Shown: positions 36,485-44,994 of the stretch, piece after piece
Numbering within the stretch: the stretch's first letter is position 1
Layout: each line of letters begins with the position of its first letter
Assembly: GCF_002161595.1 (NCBI RefSeq)
Contig: NZ_NFID01000008.1
Coordinates: forward strand, 1-64,000
Direction of reading: 5' to 3'
Length of the DNA stretch: 64,000 nucleotides
Origin: Gemmiger sp. An50
GTDB taxonomy: Bacteria > Bacillota > Clostridia > Oscillospirales > Ruminococcaceae
Program-made: the position numbers and the translations under genes
The notes under the pieces: generated by a model
Databases searched by the model: none
What the model saw: the letters and a program-made list of their open reading frames with translations, nothing else
What the model was told of the DNA's origin: nothing

Positions 36485-39400
36485 TTATTTTTCATTTTTG
36501 GCACGGCGGCGGAGGAATTCCAGCGCCGCCAGACCTGCGGCGGCGGTCACTGCCACCGCAGCCACTGCCAGCACTCCGTTGTCACCGGTCTTGGGGCTGG
36601 TCCCCTCAGAGATCACCGGCGCCGGAGTGGCTGCCGGCGCATCGGAACCGCTGCCGCTTTCGCCGCTCTCACCGGAGTCTGCCGTCTGCTCGACCCAGCC
36701 AAGGCCGATGGGCGAGAGGCTCTTCACCACAAAGCGGATGCCGGTCTCGGTCTCATACACCTGGGGCGTTTCCACATCGCCGGGCTTGGAACCGCCCTGT
36801 GCGATGGTAAACATGTGGGTCACCACAAAATCGTGGGTCTTGCTGCCGGTCCCGTCGGGATAGGGCAGCTCCACCACCACGCCGTCGGCGGGGAAATCCT
36901 CATCCGAAATGGGAATCCACTGGCCCTGCCCGTCCTGCGTCATCAGGGTGATGTCGTAAACCTCCATATCATCGGACTTCAGGCCGGGCAGCACGCCTGC
37001 CGCCACCCGGTAAAGCTCGGCAATGATCTTTTCCGGAGTGTTGAAGGCGGTGTTTTTCAGACCTTCGGGCACGCTGGTGATCCCGGGCCGGATGCTCAGC
37101 GCCTGATCACCGGGGTTCGGCGTCGGGGTAGGCTGGGGTTTTTCCGTAGGCTGCGGCTGCGCCTGGTTCACGGTGATGGCCAGCTGCACATTCATGCCCT
37201 GCCAGCTCACCGTGATCACGGTGTCATCCGCAGTCAGCGCCCCGCTGGGTGCCCAGGTGTAATCGGTCACCTGCTTGGAGGAGCCGTCGCTGTAGGCGGC
37301 AGTGATCTCCATTCCGGCGGGATCAAAGCATTCGCCCTCCTCATACACCGTCTTGGCGGGCTGAGCGGTCACGGTGATGCCGGTGAGGGTGGGCTCCGCG
37401 GGCGCGTCGCTCACGTTCACCCAAACCGGGTTGGCGTAGAAGCTCAGGTGGCTGTAGTTGTAATCATTGATGTAGTCAAAGCGGGCGGGTCGGTCATTGG
37501 TCACCTCGCGCTCGTGGGTGACCGGGTCGCCGTTGGCATCCACCTCGCTGCTGGACAGGCCGCGCACACGGAAGTACATGTCTGCATCCGCCTGGGTGGT
37601 GTAGGTGAGGGTGTAGTAGCCATCCTCGCCCAGCGCCTTGTCCAGCTCGGCCTTGTCAAAGCTCTTTACGATGCTGGCATCGGTGTTGGCGGTGCTGGAG
37701 TAATCCTCCTGCGCCACCTTTCCGGTCACATGGCCCATGATCAGGTCCACATGATCCAGGTCAGGGGTGTTGTCTACCTGGATGCCGGTATCGGTGCCGA
37801 ACAGGCTCTCGTAGTTGTTGTATTCGGGGACCTTGAAACGGATGGTCACGGTCACGTCCTGACCCTCGTATACATCCAGATCCTGGCCCATGGCGGCGCT
37901 GCTGCCCGCGCCGGAAACAGTGAAGCTCAGATCCGAAATCAGCTCGCCGCTCACCGCGTAGCTGTTGCCGGAACGCATTCCCTCCACCACGTCGCTGAAG
38001 GTGAACTGCTGGTCCTCGCCAGGCTCCACCCAGGTCCAGTTGCGGGAGAACTCGCTGGCCCAGTAGCCGCTGGAATACTTCTCGTTGGAGCTGATCTTGA
38101 AGTGGAAGTCGGAGTTGGAGAAGTTGTAGAAGCGGCGGCCCTCAGACAGCAGGGCGTCCCACACGCCGCCGGTCACGGCAATCATCTCGTCCGCACCGGC
38201 ACGGATATCGTCGGCGGGCAGCTCGCAGGAGGGGTCCAGCTGATTGCCGGGCATACCCTCAAAGCCAAACACCACATCGGGCGAAATGTCGTTCATCACG
38301 CGCAGGTTCTCGATGGTCACCTCGCCGTTATCCACCACATCGTTGCCGTTGTTGTGGCGGGAGGGATGGTTGGGCAGAATGAAGCTGTCGGGATAGTTGT
38401 CCGCCACCCACTGCACCGCAGCATAGGTGTCGTTCACGTCGCTCTTATCGTTCTGACGGGGACCGTACAGGGCCTCCTCATCACCAAAGAAGCGGTCGGC
38501 GCTGGTGTCGTAGCTGAACAGCCACTCAAATTCCCGGATGCCCTGGAAGGGAACGGTGCCGGTTTCATCCAGCAGAGCCACGCTGGCGTGGTCCAGATTC
38601 ATCATATCCCATTCAAAGCCGGAATAGATCAGCTTATCCTGGTATTTGCCCTGGGCTCGCAGGGATTCGATTTCCCGCTGCTGGGCTCCGATGGCGCTCC
38701 AGCGGGCAGTCTCGTTCGCAGTGCCGTCCGGGTTGCGGGGGGAGTTGCGCAGATGGTCGGCCAGCATGAAGTAGTCGAAGGCCTCGCCATATTGGATGTT
38801 ATCCACCTTGGCCTCGGCAGGCATTTCCTCCAAGTCCTCACGGAACGCCGCATTCAGGGCATTTTCCACCGTGATGTAGGGCTCGGAGGCATCGCTGGAC
38901 TGGATGCTGTGGCTATGGTATTCGCCGGTCATCCATTTGCCCTCGGTCTGGGCCTCGGGCTCCTCCTTGGCCATACCGGCAAAGCGGGTCTCAAAATCAA
39001 TGGAGACTTCGCCCTCGTTGCCGGGGCCGGTGAGGAAGTTCACATCAAAGAAGCTCTTTTCGCTCTCGTCCAGGCTGGCGGCATAGGGGGAGTAGATGGA
39101 ATAGTAGATCTTGTCCGCATCCTCGTCAAACTCCAGATAGCGCAGCCAGCCGTTGCCGCCGTTGTAGGCAAACTGCAGGTCGGTGAGGATGGAGATCACA
39201 TCCTGGCCCGCGTCGTTCTGCAGCACCTCCACGCCGGAGCCGTGGCTGTGGCCGCCGACCATCATAAAGACCTGGGGATACTTCTTTACAATATCCCACA
39301 GCTTTTCGCCCTCGCTGCTCAGCTTGATGGCGCTGGGCTGGGTGTCGGAACAGTTCTGAATGTCGTGCCGGGTCACGATGGTGGGGCAGTTGGGATACTG

Positions 39401-41089
39401 CTGCAGCATGGATTCAAACCATTCCAGCTCGCCGCTGGTGGGATTCCAGCTGGTTTTGCCGCCCTCGCAGGCCAGCGAGATGATCATATAGGTATAGCTG
39501 CCCGCATCCACGAACATGGCCCCGCTCCAGGCCTTGGGGGTCAGATAGGAGCTGGTGAGCGCCATGTATTCCTTGCTGTCCTGGCCGAAGTAATGCCAGT
39601 AGCTGGAACCGTTGCCCGCCCAGTTGTCGTGGTTGCCGGGCTGCACCAGGAACTTCATGCCCGCCTCGGGCAGCTGATAGAAGATGTCCTTGGCGTTGTT
39701 GTACTGTACGGCATCGCCGGAATCATCCACCACGTCGCCCAGGTGGACCACTGCCTCGATGTTCAGCTCGTCCGCGCTTGCGATCAGCTCATCCACCGTT
39801 GCATCCATCACGTCCGGGCGGTACTCCACGGTGTTCTGGGTGTCCGGCATCAGCACGATGTTGTAGTTGTCCTCATCGCGCAGCTGGTAGGCAGCATTGC
39901 TGCCGAACTCGCCCACATAATCCTCGGGATTGGGCACCAGCCAGTCGCTCTTGTTCAGAGCGGCGCCGGTGATGCGGATCTCCTGCAGGCTGCCCTGGAG
40001 GAATTTATCCAGACCGTCCCACCAGCTGGAGCCGATGCGGAACCGGCCGTCGGCGGGATCGGCGTACATGCCGTCCATCGCGTCGTTCTCATAGTCACGG
40101 AAGGCCTCGCAGCCGTTCACGTAGGTGGCGATCTCGCTGCCGTCGGACACAATGGCGATGTGGTACCACACGCCGCCCTCGTCCATGCTCACGGACCAGG
40201 CCGCGCTGGACATGGAATGGTCGCCGTTTGCATTGCCGGTGATGAACTGGATCTCCTTGCAGTTGGAGATGGAGGCATACATGGTGCCCTGCTCACCCTC
40301 CGGGTTGCCGCCGTTCTGGCCCTGGCGGGCGATCAGGCTCATCCAGGAATCCGCAGCGGTCCAGTCCTCGGGGAAGTAGTAGAGGAACTCCATGGTATAG
40401 CCCTGCTCGAACTCCTGGCTGTTGATGGGCGCGCCGTCCACCGTGATAAAGTCCACGCCGGTCTTTGCCGCGCTGTCGCCATTGAAGACCATGCTTCCGC
40501 CCTGGCCGGTCATGCTGTCGCCGGAGAAGCTCAGGTACTGGGTCCAGTCCGCGGAACCGTAGGTTTCCATCTGCAGGTCGTTGCCGTTGCCGCTCTGGTC
40601 CTTCAGCACCAGGTCGCCGCCCGCAATGCTGCCGGAGGCTACGCTGCTCTCGTCAAACTTCCAGTCCGCCGCCACCGGCAGGCCGTTCTCCTTGGCCTCA
40701 ACCGACAGCGCGGTGGGCTCGGGAGTTCCGGTGGGAGCCGGGGTTTCGGTGGGCGCGGGGGTGGCAGTCGCCGCGGGAGTTTCGGTGGGCACCGGGGTCT
40801 CGGTCACGGCGGGAGCCTCTGTGGGTGCAGGCGTTTCGGTCGCTGCGGGCTCTTCCGTGGGCGCCGGGGTCTCCTCGACAGGGGCTTCGGTGGCCGCCGG
40901 AATCTCGGTGGCCAGGGGAGCCTGGGTGCTCTCCGGAGCCGGAGTGCTCACCGCCGGGGTGCCGGGAGCTGTGCTGGAAACCGGCTCCTGTGCGGATGCG
41001 CCGGGCAATACGCTCAGCAGCATCAGGCCCGCCAGAACAGCCGCGCTGCAGCGGCGGGCAAGGTTTTTGATCCATCTGTGATGCATCAT
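36485..41089 (-). CDS. Wall-anchored protein with metallophosphoesterase and PHP domains
   Basis: 1534 residues. Order: signal peptide (1-33); Thr/Pro/Glu-rich linker (about 35-128); LamG/concanavalin-like domain (about 140-395); calcineurin-type metallophosphoesterase (about 408-660; MPDTQ 414-418, GDVVD 451-455, GNHD 485-488, GGHSHG 612-617); PHP-type phosphoesterase domain (about 720-1050; HSHS 725-728, ADH 777-779, NHPSR 907-911, SDFHF 993-997); a linker domain; an Ig-like domain (about 1233-1310); a Pro-rich linker; a final domain of about 140 residues; sortase signal SPKTG (1498-1502), membrane helix and RRRAKNEK tail. AGGAGG precedes two adjacent ATG codons; either could start. Likely an extracellular phosphoester hydrolase; substrate unknown. 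Confidence 0.88.
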   Translation of the reverse strand: MMHHRWIKNLARRCSAAVLAGLMLLSVLPGASAQEPVSSTAPGTPAVSTPAPESTQAPLATEIPAATEAPVEETPAPTEEPAATETPAPTEAPAVTETPVPTETPAATATPAPTETPAPTGTPEPTALSVEAKENGLPVAADWKFDESSVASGSIAGGDLVLKDQSGNGNDLQMETYGSADWTQYLSFSGDSMTGQGGSMVFNGDSAAKTGVDFITVDGAPINSQEFEQGYTMEFLYYFPEDWTAADSWMSLIARQGQNGGNPEGEQGTMYASISNCKEIQFITGNANGDHSMSSAAWSVSMDEGGVWYHIAIVSDGSEIATYVNGCEAFRDYENDAMDGMYADPADGRFRIGSSWWDGLDKFLQGSLQEIRITGAALNKSDWLVPNPEDYVGEFGSNAAYQLRDEDNYNIVLMPDTQNTVEYRPDVMDATVDELIASADELNIEAVVHLGDVVDDSGDAVQYNNAKDIFYQLPEAGMKFLVQPGNHDNWAGNGSSYWHYFGQDSKEYMALTSSYLTPKAWSGAMFVDAGSYTYMIISLACEGGKTSWNPTSGELEWFESMLQQYPNCPTIVTRHDIQNCSDTQPSAIKLSSEGEKLWDIVKKYPQVFMMVGGHSHGSGVEVLQNDAGQDVISILTDLQFAYNGGNGWLRYLEFDEDADKIYYSIYSPYAASLDESEKSFFDVNFLTGPGNEGEVSIDFETRFAGMAKEEPEAQTEGKWMTGEYHSHSIQSSDASEPYITVENALNAAFREDLEEMPAEAKVDNIQYGEAFDYFMLADHLRNSPRNPDGTANETARWSAIGAQQREIESLRAQGKYQDKLIYSGFEWDMMNLDHASVALLDETGTVPFQGIREFEWLFSYDTSADRFFGDEEALYGPRQNDKSDVNDTYAAVQWVADNYPDSFILPNHPSRHNNGNDVVDNGEVTIENLRVMNDISPDVVFGFEGMPGNQLDPSCELPADDIRAGADEMIAVTGGVWDALLSEGRRFYNFSNSDFHFKISSNEKYSSGYWASEFSRNWTWVEPGEDQQFTFSDVVEGMRSGNSYAVSGELISDLSFTVSGAGSSAAMGQDLDVYEGQDVTVTIRFKVPEYNNYESLFGTDTGIQVDNTPDLDHVDLIMGHVTGKVAQEDYSSTANTDASIVKSFDKAELDKALGEDGYYTLTYTTQADADMYFRVRGLSSSEVDANGDPVTHEREVTNDRPARFDYINDYNYSHLSFYANPVWVNVSDAPAEPTLTGITVTAQPAKTVYEEGECFDPAGMEITAAYSDGSSKQVTDYTWAPSGALTADDTVITVSWQGMNVQLAITVNQAQPQPTEKPQPTPTPNPGDQALSIRPGITSVPEGLKNTAFNTPEKIIAELYRVAAGVLPGLKSDDMEVYDITLMTQDGQGQWIPISDEDFPADGVVVELPYPDGTGSKTHDFVVTHMFTIAQGGSKPGDVETPQVYETETGIRFVVKSLSPIGLGWVEQTADSGESGESGSGSDAPAATPAPVISEGTSPKTGDNGVLAVAAVAVTAAAGLAALEFLRRRAKNEK

Positions 41090-41357
41090 GTTCCTCCTTA
41101 TGATCGGTATGCTTCGATTCGCTGTTTTGTCATGTTTTTATCGGGGGCAGATATAGTTTATCTTTCCTGCGGTTTTCGCTCTATCATATTTCCAGCAAAT
41201 TTCTGTAAAGAAAACCGAACACAGTTTTGGTCAAATCGCTTTATCCTGCATGTGCTTTCCCGCTCTTGCTTGTGCATTCTCGCTTTTTCATTGCTGTTCC
41301 GCCGCTTTTTCGGTACGAACGCCGCCAGTTTTTATGCATATTTTTTCAATTGATGTA
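41090..41357. other. A/T-rich upstream region of the wall-anchored protein
   Basis: 268 bases, clearly lower in GC than its surroundings, with no protein-like frame. It should contain the promoter of the surface protein; a minus-strand TATGAT near 41190 is the best -10 but has no well-spaced -35. Nothing else recognisable. Confidence 0.4.
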
Positions 41358-41394
41358 AAAAAATCGGGAGAGGCCGGCGGCCTCTCCCGATTTT
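41358..41394 (-). terminator. Terminator of the amidohydrolase gene
   Basis: Minus-strand ATCGGGAGAGGCCG/CGGCCTCTCCCGAT stem followed by TTTTTTTAC. Confidence 0.9.
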
Positions 41395-41406
41395 GATTTG
41401 TTGTGC

Positions 41407-43026
41407 TTATGCCCGGTGCACGCATTTGCCGCCCACATAGACGGCCTTCACCGGAATGTTCTGGATGGCGGCGGGGTCGGCGGCGAAGGGGTCCTGCCCC
41501 AGCACCACGAAGTCCGCCAGATAGCCCGGAGCGATGCGGCCCTTCTCGTTCTCCTCAAAGGATGCGTGGGCCGAGTGGATGGTGTAGCTGTCGATGGCCT
41601 GCTGCACCGTGAAGGCCTCCTCCGGACGGTAGGAGCCCGCGTCGCCCTTCAGGGTGCTGCGGGTTACGGCGCACTGGATGCACGCCAGCGCCCGGGGCAG
41701 CTCCACCGGGCAGTCGGTGCCGCTGGACACCCAGACTCCCGCATCCATCAGGGTACGGAAGGCATAACTGGTGGAGGCCAGCTCCTCGCCCACCCGATCG
41801 GTGACCATGTGAATGTCGTAGTCCAGGAAGATGGGCTGGGCATATACGTGCAGGCCCATCTCCTCGATCTTCTTCAGCTGGTCGGGGCGGGTGATCTGGC
41901 AGTGTACCACGCCGTGGCGGTGGTCCGCCCGGGGATGCTCCGCCAGCGCCTTCTCGTAGGATTCCAGCACCCGGTCCAGGATGCCGTCGCCGATGGTATG
42001 CACGGCCACCTGCATGCCGTGTTCGTTGGCACAGCCCACCAGGTCATCGAACTGCTGCTGGGTGTAGATGGCGATGCCCCGGTAGCCGGGCTTGTCGGCG
42101 TAATCCCGGCTCAGGTAGGCGCTGCGGGCGCCCAGGGAACCGTCGCCCAGAATCTTCAGCGGGCCGACCTTGACCCACTCGTCGCCCCAGCCGGTGTTGT
42201 AGCCCTCGGCAAAGAACTCCTCCAGCGCCTTCACGCTGGTGAGCTGGGCCTGCTGGTACATGCGCACGGTCATTTTGCCCTCGGCCTCCAGCTGGGCGTA
42301 GGCCTCCATCACCTCCCGCCAGTCCACGGTGGCGAAGGCGTCAAAGTCGTCGGTCTGGCAGGAGGTCACGCCGTAGGCATTCAGATGCTTCTGGGCGTCC
42401 AGCAGCATGGTCTTCAGATCCTCCACGCTGGGTTTGGGCAGCTTGGAATACACCAGCTCCATGCCGTTTTCCCGGAACACGCCGTTGGGCTGGCCGTCCG
42501 GCCCGATCTCAAAGCAGCCGCCTTCCGGCTGCGGGGTGGCGGCGGTGACGCCGATCATCTCCAGCGCCCTGGTGTTCACCACGCAGGTGTGGCCGCAGGT
42601 GCGCACGATGCACACCGGATGCTCCCGGCTCACCTGGTCCAGGTCCTGCCGGGTGGGGAAGCGCTGCTCGTCGGTGAAGTAGTCGTGGTTCCAGCCGCGG
42701 CCCCGCACCCACTGGCCGGGAGCGAAGTTCTTTTCCTTCAAAAAGGCGCGCATGGTGTCCAGCACTTCGGCCAGCGAGCCGGTGTGGCTGGACAGGTCCG
42801 CCACCTGCAGCGCATAGCCGTAGTTGAGCAGGTGCATGTGGGAATCGTTGAAGCCCGCGCAAACAAAGGCCCCCTCCAGATCCACCACCTGAGCCTCCGG
42901 TCCAGCCGCCAGCCGGGCCTGCTCCGCGCCGCCCGCAAAGACAAAGCGGCCGTCCTCCACCACAAAGGCCTCGGTCAGGGGCAGCTGGCCAGTGTAGACC
43001 CGTCCGTTTTCATAAAGAGTACGCAT
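41407..43026 (-). CDS. YtcJ-type amidohydrolase
   Basis: 539 residues, typical of the Amidohydro_3 group (YtcJ, NfdA). Metal-binding motifs: FNDSHMHLL (HxH) near residue 72, a QTDDFDAF and HRHGVVHCQITRP region with barrel histidines, and VSSGTDCPVELP (metal Asp) in the C-terminal third. It hydrolyses amide or related C-N bonds; substrate unknown. It is 70 bases downstream of the AGCS symporter gene, with a hairpin between, so uptake and hydrolysis of an amino acid derivative is a reasonable guess. Confidence 0.9.
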   Translation of the reverse strand: MRTLYENGRVYTGQLPLTEAFVVEDGRFVFAGGAEQARLAAGPEAQVVDLEGAFVCAGFNDSHMHLLNYGYALQVADLSSHTGSLAEVLDTMRAFLKEKNFAPGQWVRGRGWNHDYFTDEQRFPTRQDLDQVSREHPVCIVRTCGHTCVVNTRALEMIGVTAATPQPEGGCFEIGPDGQPNGVFRENGMELVYSKLPKPSVEDLKTMLLDAQKHLNAYGVTSCQTDDFDAFATVDWREVMEAYAQLEAEGKMTVRMYQQAQLTSVKALEEFFAEGYNTGWGDEWVKVGPLKILGDGSLGARSAYLSRDYADKPGYRGIAIYTQQQFDDLVGCANEHGMQVAVHTIGDGILDRVLESYEKALAEHPRADHRHGVVHCQITRPDQLKKIEEMGLHVYAQPIFLDYDIHMVTDRVGEELASTSYAFRTLMDAGVWVSSGTDCPVELPRALACIQCAVTRSTLKGDAGSYRPEEAFTVQQAIDSYTIHSAHASFEENEKGRIAPGYLADFVVLGQDPFAADPAAIQNIPVKAVYVGGKCVHRA

Positions 43027-43048
43027 AATAAGTTCCTCCGTCCGGGAA

Positions 43049-43078
43049 AGGCCGGGGCGCTTTTCGCCGCCCCGGCCT
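43049..43078 (-). other. Intercistronic hairpin between the symporter and amidohydrolase genes
   Basis: AGGCCGGGGCG and CGCCCCGGCCT, 11-bp perfect arms with an 8-base loop, 18 bases after the symporter stop. No T-run, so possibly an mRNA stabiliser or partial terminator. Confidence 0.65.
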
Positions 43079-43095
43079 GAATCCGTTTTGCTTTT

Positions 43096-44577
43096 TTACT
43101 TCTGGGCGGCCTTTTCCTTTTCCAGAGCCGCCTTCACTTCGGGCTTATCTTCATAGAAGATGGCCATCTTCGGGTCCACCTGGCCGATGTTCATGTAGCG
43201 GGCCTTGTAGTCCTTGAGCAGCTTGAAATACTGGCCGGACAGAATCAGGATCACCGCCACGTTCACGAAGGTGGGGATGCCGCTGGTGATGTCCACCAGG
43301 GTCCAGATGCTCAGATCGCCCACATAGATCAGGTACAAAGTCAGCAGGAAGGGGGGCACCGCATAGAAGTATTTGAACATGAGCAGCAGATACTTCTTGA
43401 CCTTCGGGTGGTTCTTGGCCAGATGGCGCAGCACCACTTCGTAGTAGGCATACCAGCCGCCGGAGGTGGTGATCGAGAACACCACCATGATGAGGGTCAG
43501 GATCACGGTGCCGAACACGCCGAAGTTATGGGTGAACACATTCAGCGCCAGGGTGGCATTGGTGGCGCCGCTGGTCCACTCGCCGGAAACCAGCACGGTG
43601 AGAGCGGTGATGGTGCAGACCACAAAGGTGTCTACAAATACCTCAAAGGAGCCCCACAGACCCTGCTCCACCGGGTGGCGGGTCTGGCTGGAGGCGTGGA
43701 TCATGGGGCTGCTGCCCCAGCCGGCCTCATTGGAATAGACGCTGCGGGCCATACCGGTGGAGATCACCTTGGAAACGCTGGCGCCCGCAAAACCGCCCAG
43801 CGCGGCAGAGCCGGTGAAGGCCTCGCCGAAGATGGCGCCCAGGGTGGGCAGCAGGTTGTCCAGATTCATGAGGATGACTGCGATGCCCAGGACCAGATAG
43901 GTCAGGCTCATGATGGGCACCAGCTTGGTGAGGATCTGGCCCAGCTTTTTCACGCCGCCCCAGATCATGAAGTACAGAAGCGTTACGATGATCAGCGCCG
44001 CGATGGCCTGGGGAATGCCCAGGGACTGGGCCACCACCTCGGAGGTGGTGAAGGTGGAGGCGCTGATGAAGAAGGTGGAGAAGATGCCGATGCCGAACAC
44101 GAAGGCCAGCGGCAGCCACAGCTTGCCCCAGTGGCGCTCCTCGCCCAGGCCGCGCTCCATATAATAGGTGGGGCCGCCGTAGGGCACGCCGTTTTCATCG
44201 GTGCGGCGGTAGTACACCGCCAGGGTCACCTCCACCTGCTTGATGAGCATGCCCAGGAAGGCGGTGAGCCACATCCAGAACACCGCGCCGGGGCCGCCGG
44301 TGGTGACCGCAGTGGCCACGCCCGCGATGTTGCCGAAGCCCACCGAGCCGCCCACGGCGGTGGCAATGGCTTCGTAGGGGGTGAGCAGGCCTTTTTCATC
44401 GGCGCTCTCATCGGTGCGGTGGAACAGCCGGCCCAGGGTACGGCTGAAAATGTAGCCCAGGTGCCGCATCTGGAAGAACTTGGTACGCAGGGTGAAGTAC
44501 ACGCCGGTGACGATCATCAGGATAATCAACGGCGGGCCCCAGATGATGTTGTTCAGGGCGTTCAGAACGTTCGACAT
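43096..44577 (-). CDS. AGCS-family sodium:amino acid symporter
   Basis: 493 residues from the ATG at 44577. About ten membrane helices; signatures GSVGFGNIAGVATAVTTGGPGAVFWMW and GMARSVYSNEAGWGSSPMIHA are typical of the alanine/glycine:cation symporter family. The gene is preceded by a lysine riboswitch and a terminator hairpin, so expression should fall when lysine is abundant. This suggests lysine, or a precursor or mimic, as substrate rather than alanine. GGAG lies 13 bases upstream of the start, farther than usual. Family sure, substrate inferred. Confidence 0.93.
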   Translation of the reverse strand: MSNVLNALNNIIWGPPLIILMIVTGVYFTLRTKFFQMRHLGYIFSRTLGRLFHRTDESADEKGLLTPYEAIATAVGGSVGFGNIAGVATAVTTGGPGAVFWMWLTAFLGMLIKQVEVTLAVYYRRTDENGVPYGGPTYYMERGLGEERHWGKLWLPLAFVFGIGIFSTFFISASTFTTSEVVAQSLGIPQAIAALIIVTLLYFMIWGGVKKLGQILTKLVPIMSLTYLVLGIAVILMNLDNLLPTLGAIFGEAFTGSAALGGFAGASVSKVISTGMARSVYSNEAGWGSSPMIHASSQTRHPVEQGLWGSFEVFVDTFVVCTITALTVLVSGEWTSGATNATLALNVFTHNFGVFGTVILTLIMVVFSITTSGGWYAYYEVVLRHLAKNHPKVKKYLLLMFKYFYAVPPFLLTLYLIYVGDLSIWTLVDITSGIPTFVNVAVILILSGQYFKLLKDYKARYMNIGQVDPKMAIFYEDKPEVKAALEKEKAAQK

Positions 44578-44652
44578 GATGTTGTGATTTCTCCTTTGTA
44601 TTCCATCGGATACCATCACAACCACCCGTCACGCCCCACCGACGCCGCAAAC

Positions 44653-44706
44653 AAATAAAAAAGAGGGGCCGCGACGCCGGAATTTGCATCGCCGCCCCCC
44701 TGTGAA
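44653..44706 (-). terminator. Riboswitch expression-platform terminator
   Basis: Minus-strand G-rich arm (GGGGGGCGGCGATGC) pairs with GGCGTCGCGGCCCCTC, followed by TTTTTTATTT, between the lysine riboswitch and the symporter start. Confidence 0.8.
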
Positions 44707-44723
44707 AGAACGGAACAAAACCC

Positions 44724-44893
44724 CAATAGCGCCACCACTTTGTTCAAGTGAGAGTGCGCCGCCTGCTGGACGGCACCCCAACAAACACCCCGCTGCCGCG
44801 CGGGAATCTGTTTCGGCAAACTGTCTCTTCCCGCAAAGATCCTCGGCCGGCAGACCTCCCTTTGCGGTACCATACGGTTTGCGCCTCTATTGT
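44724..44893 (-). promoter_or_regulatory. Lysine riboswitch (L-box)
   Basis: About 170 nt, the normal aptamer length. Visible conserved parts in order: ATAGAGGCGC at the 5' side of P1/P2, a GTA-containing segment, GGGAAGAGACAGTTTGCCGAA, a P4 hairpin, and the 3' core CACTTGAACAAAGTGGTGG then CGCTATTG. P1 closes by CAATAG pairing with CTATTG, and P5 by CACTT with AAGTG. These match the L-box consensus as I know it. Together with the downstream terminator it should stop transcription when lysine is bound. Confidence 0.88.
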
Positions 44894-44915
44894 GTGGTAT
44901 TCAATTTACTTCCCT

Positions 44916-44944
44916 ATCATAAAACGGCGCCGCCGGGTTGTCAA
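44916..44944 (-). promoter_or_regulatory. Promoter of the lysine riboswitch-symporter transcript
   Basis: Minus-strand TTGACA (44944-44939), exactly 17 bp, TATGAT (44921-44916), about 25 bases upstream of the riboswitch. Confidence 0.85.
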
Positions 44945-44994
44945 CGGCTTTTTCTTATTTTTATACGTTTTCTGTGCATTTTCAGCCGTTTTGC

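Noticed and set aside
36815-41353. A very long open frame on the plus strand opposite the wall-anchored protein
   Set aside because: It lacks a ribosome binding site and gives a Gly/Val/His-rich string with no domains. The minus strand has clear domains and motifs. Long antisense frames are expected in GC-rich genes.
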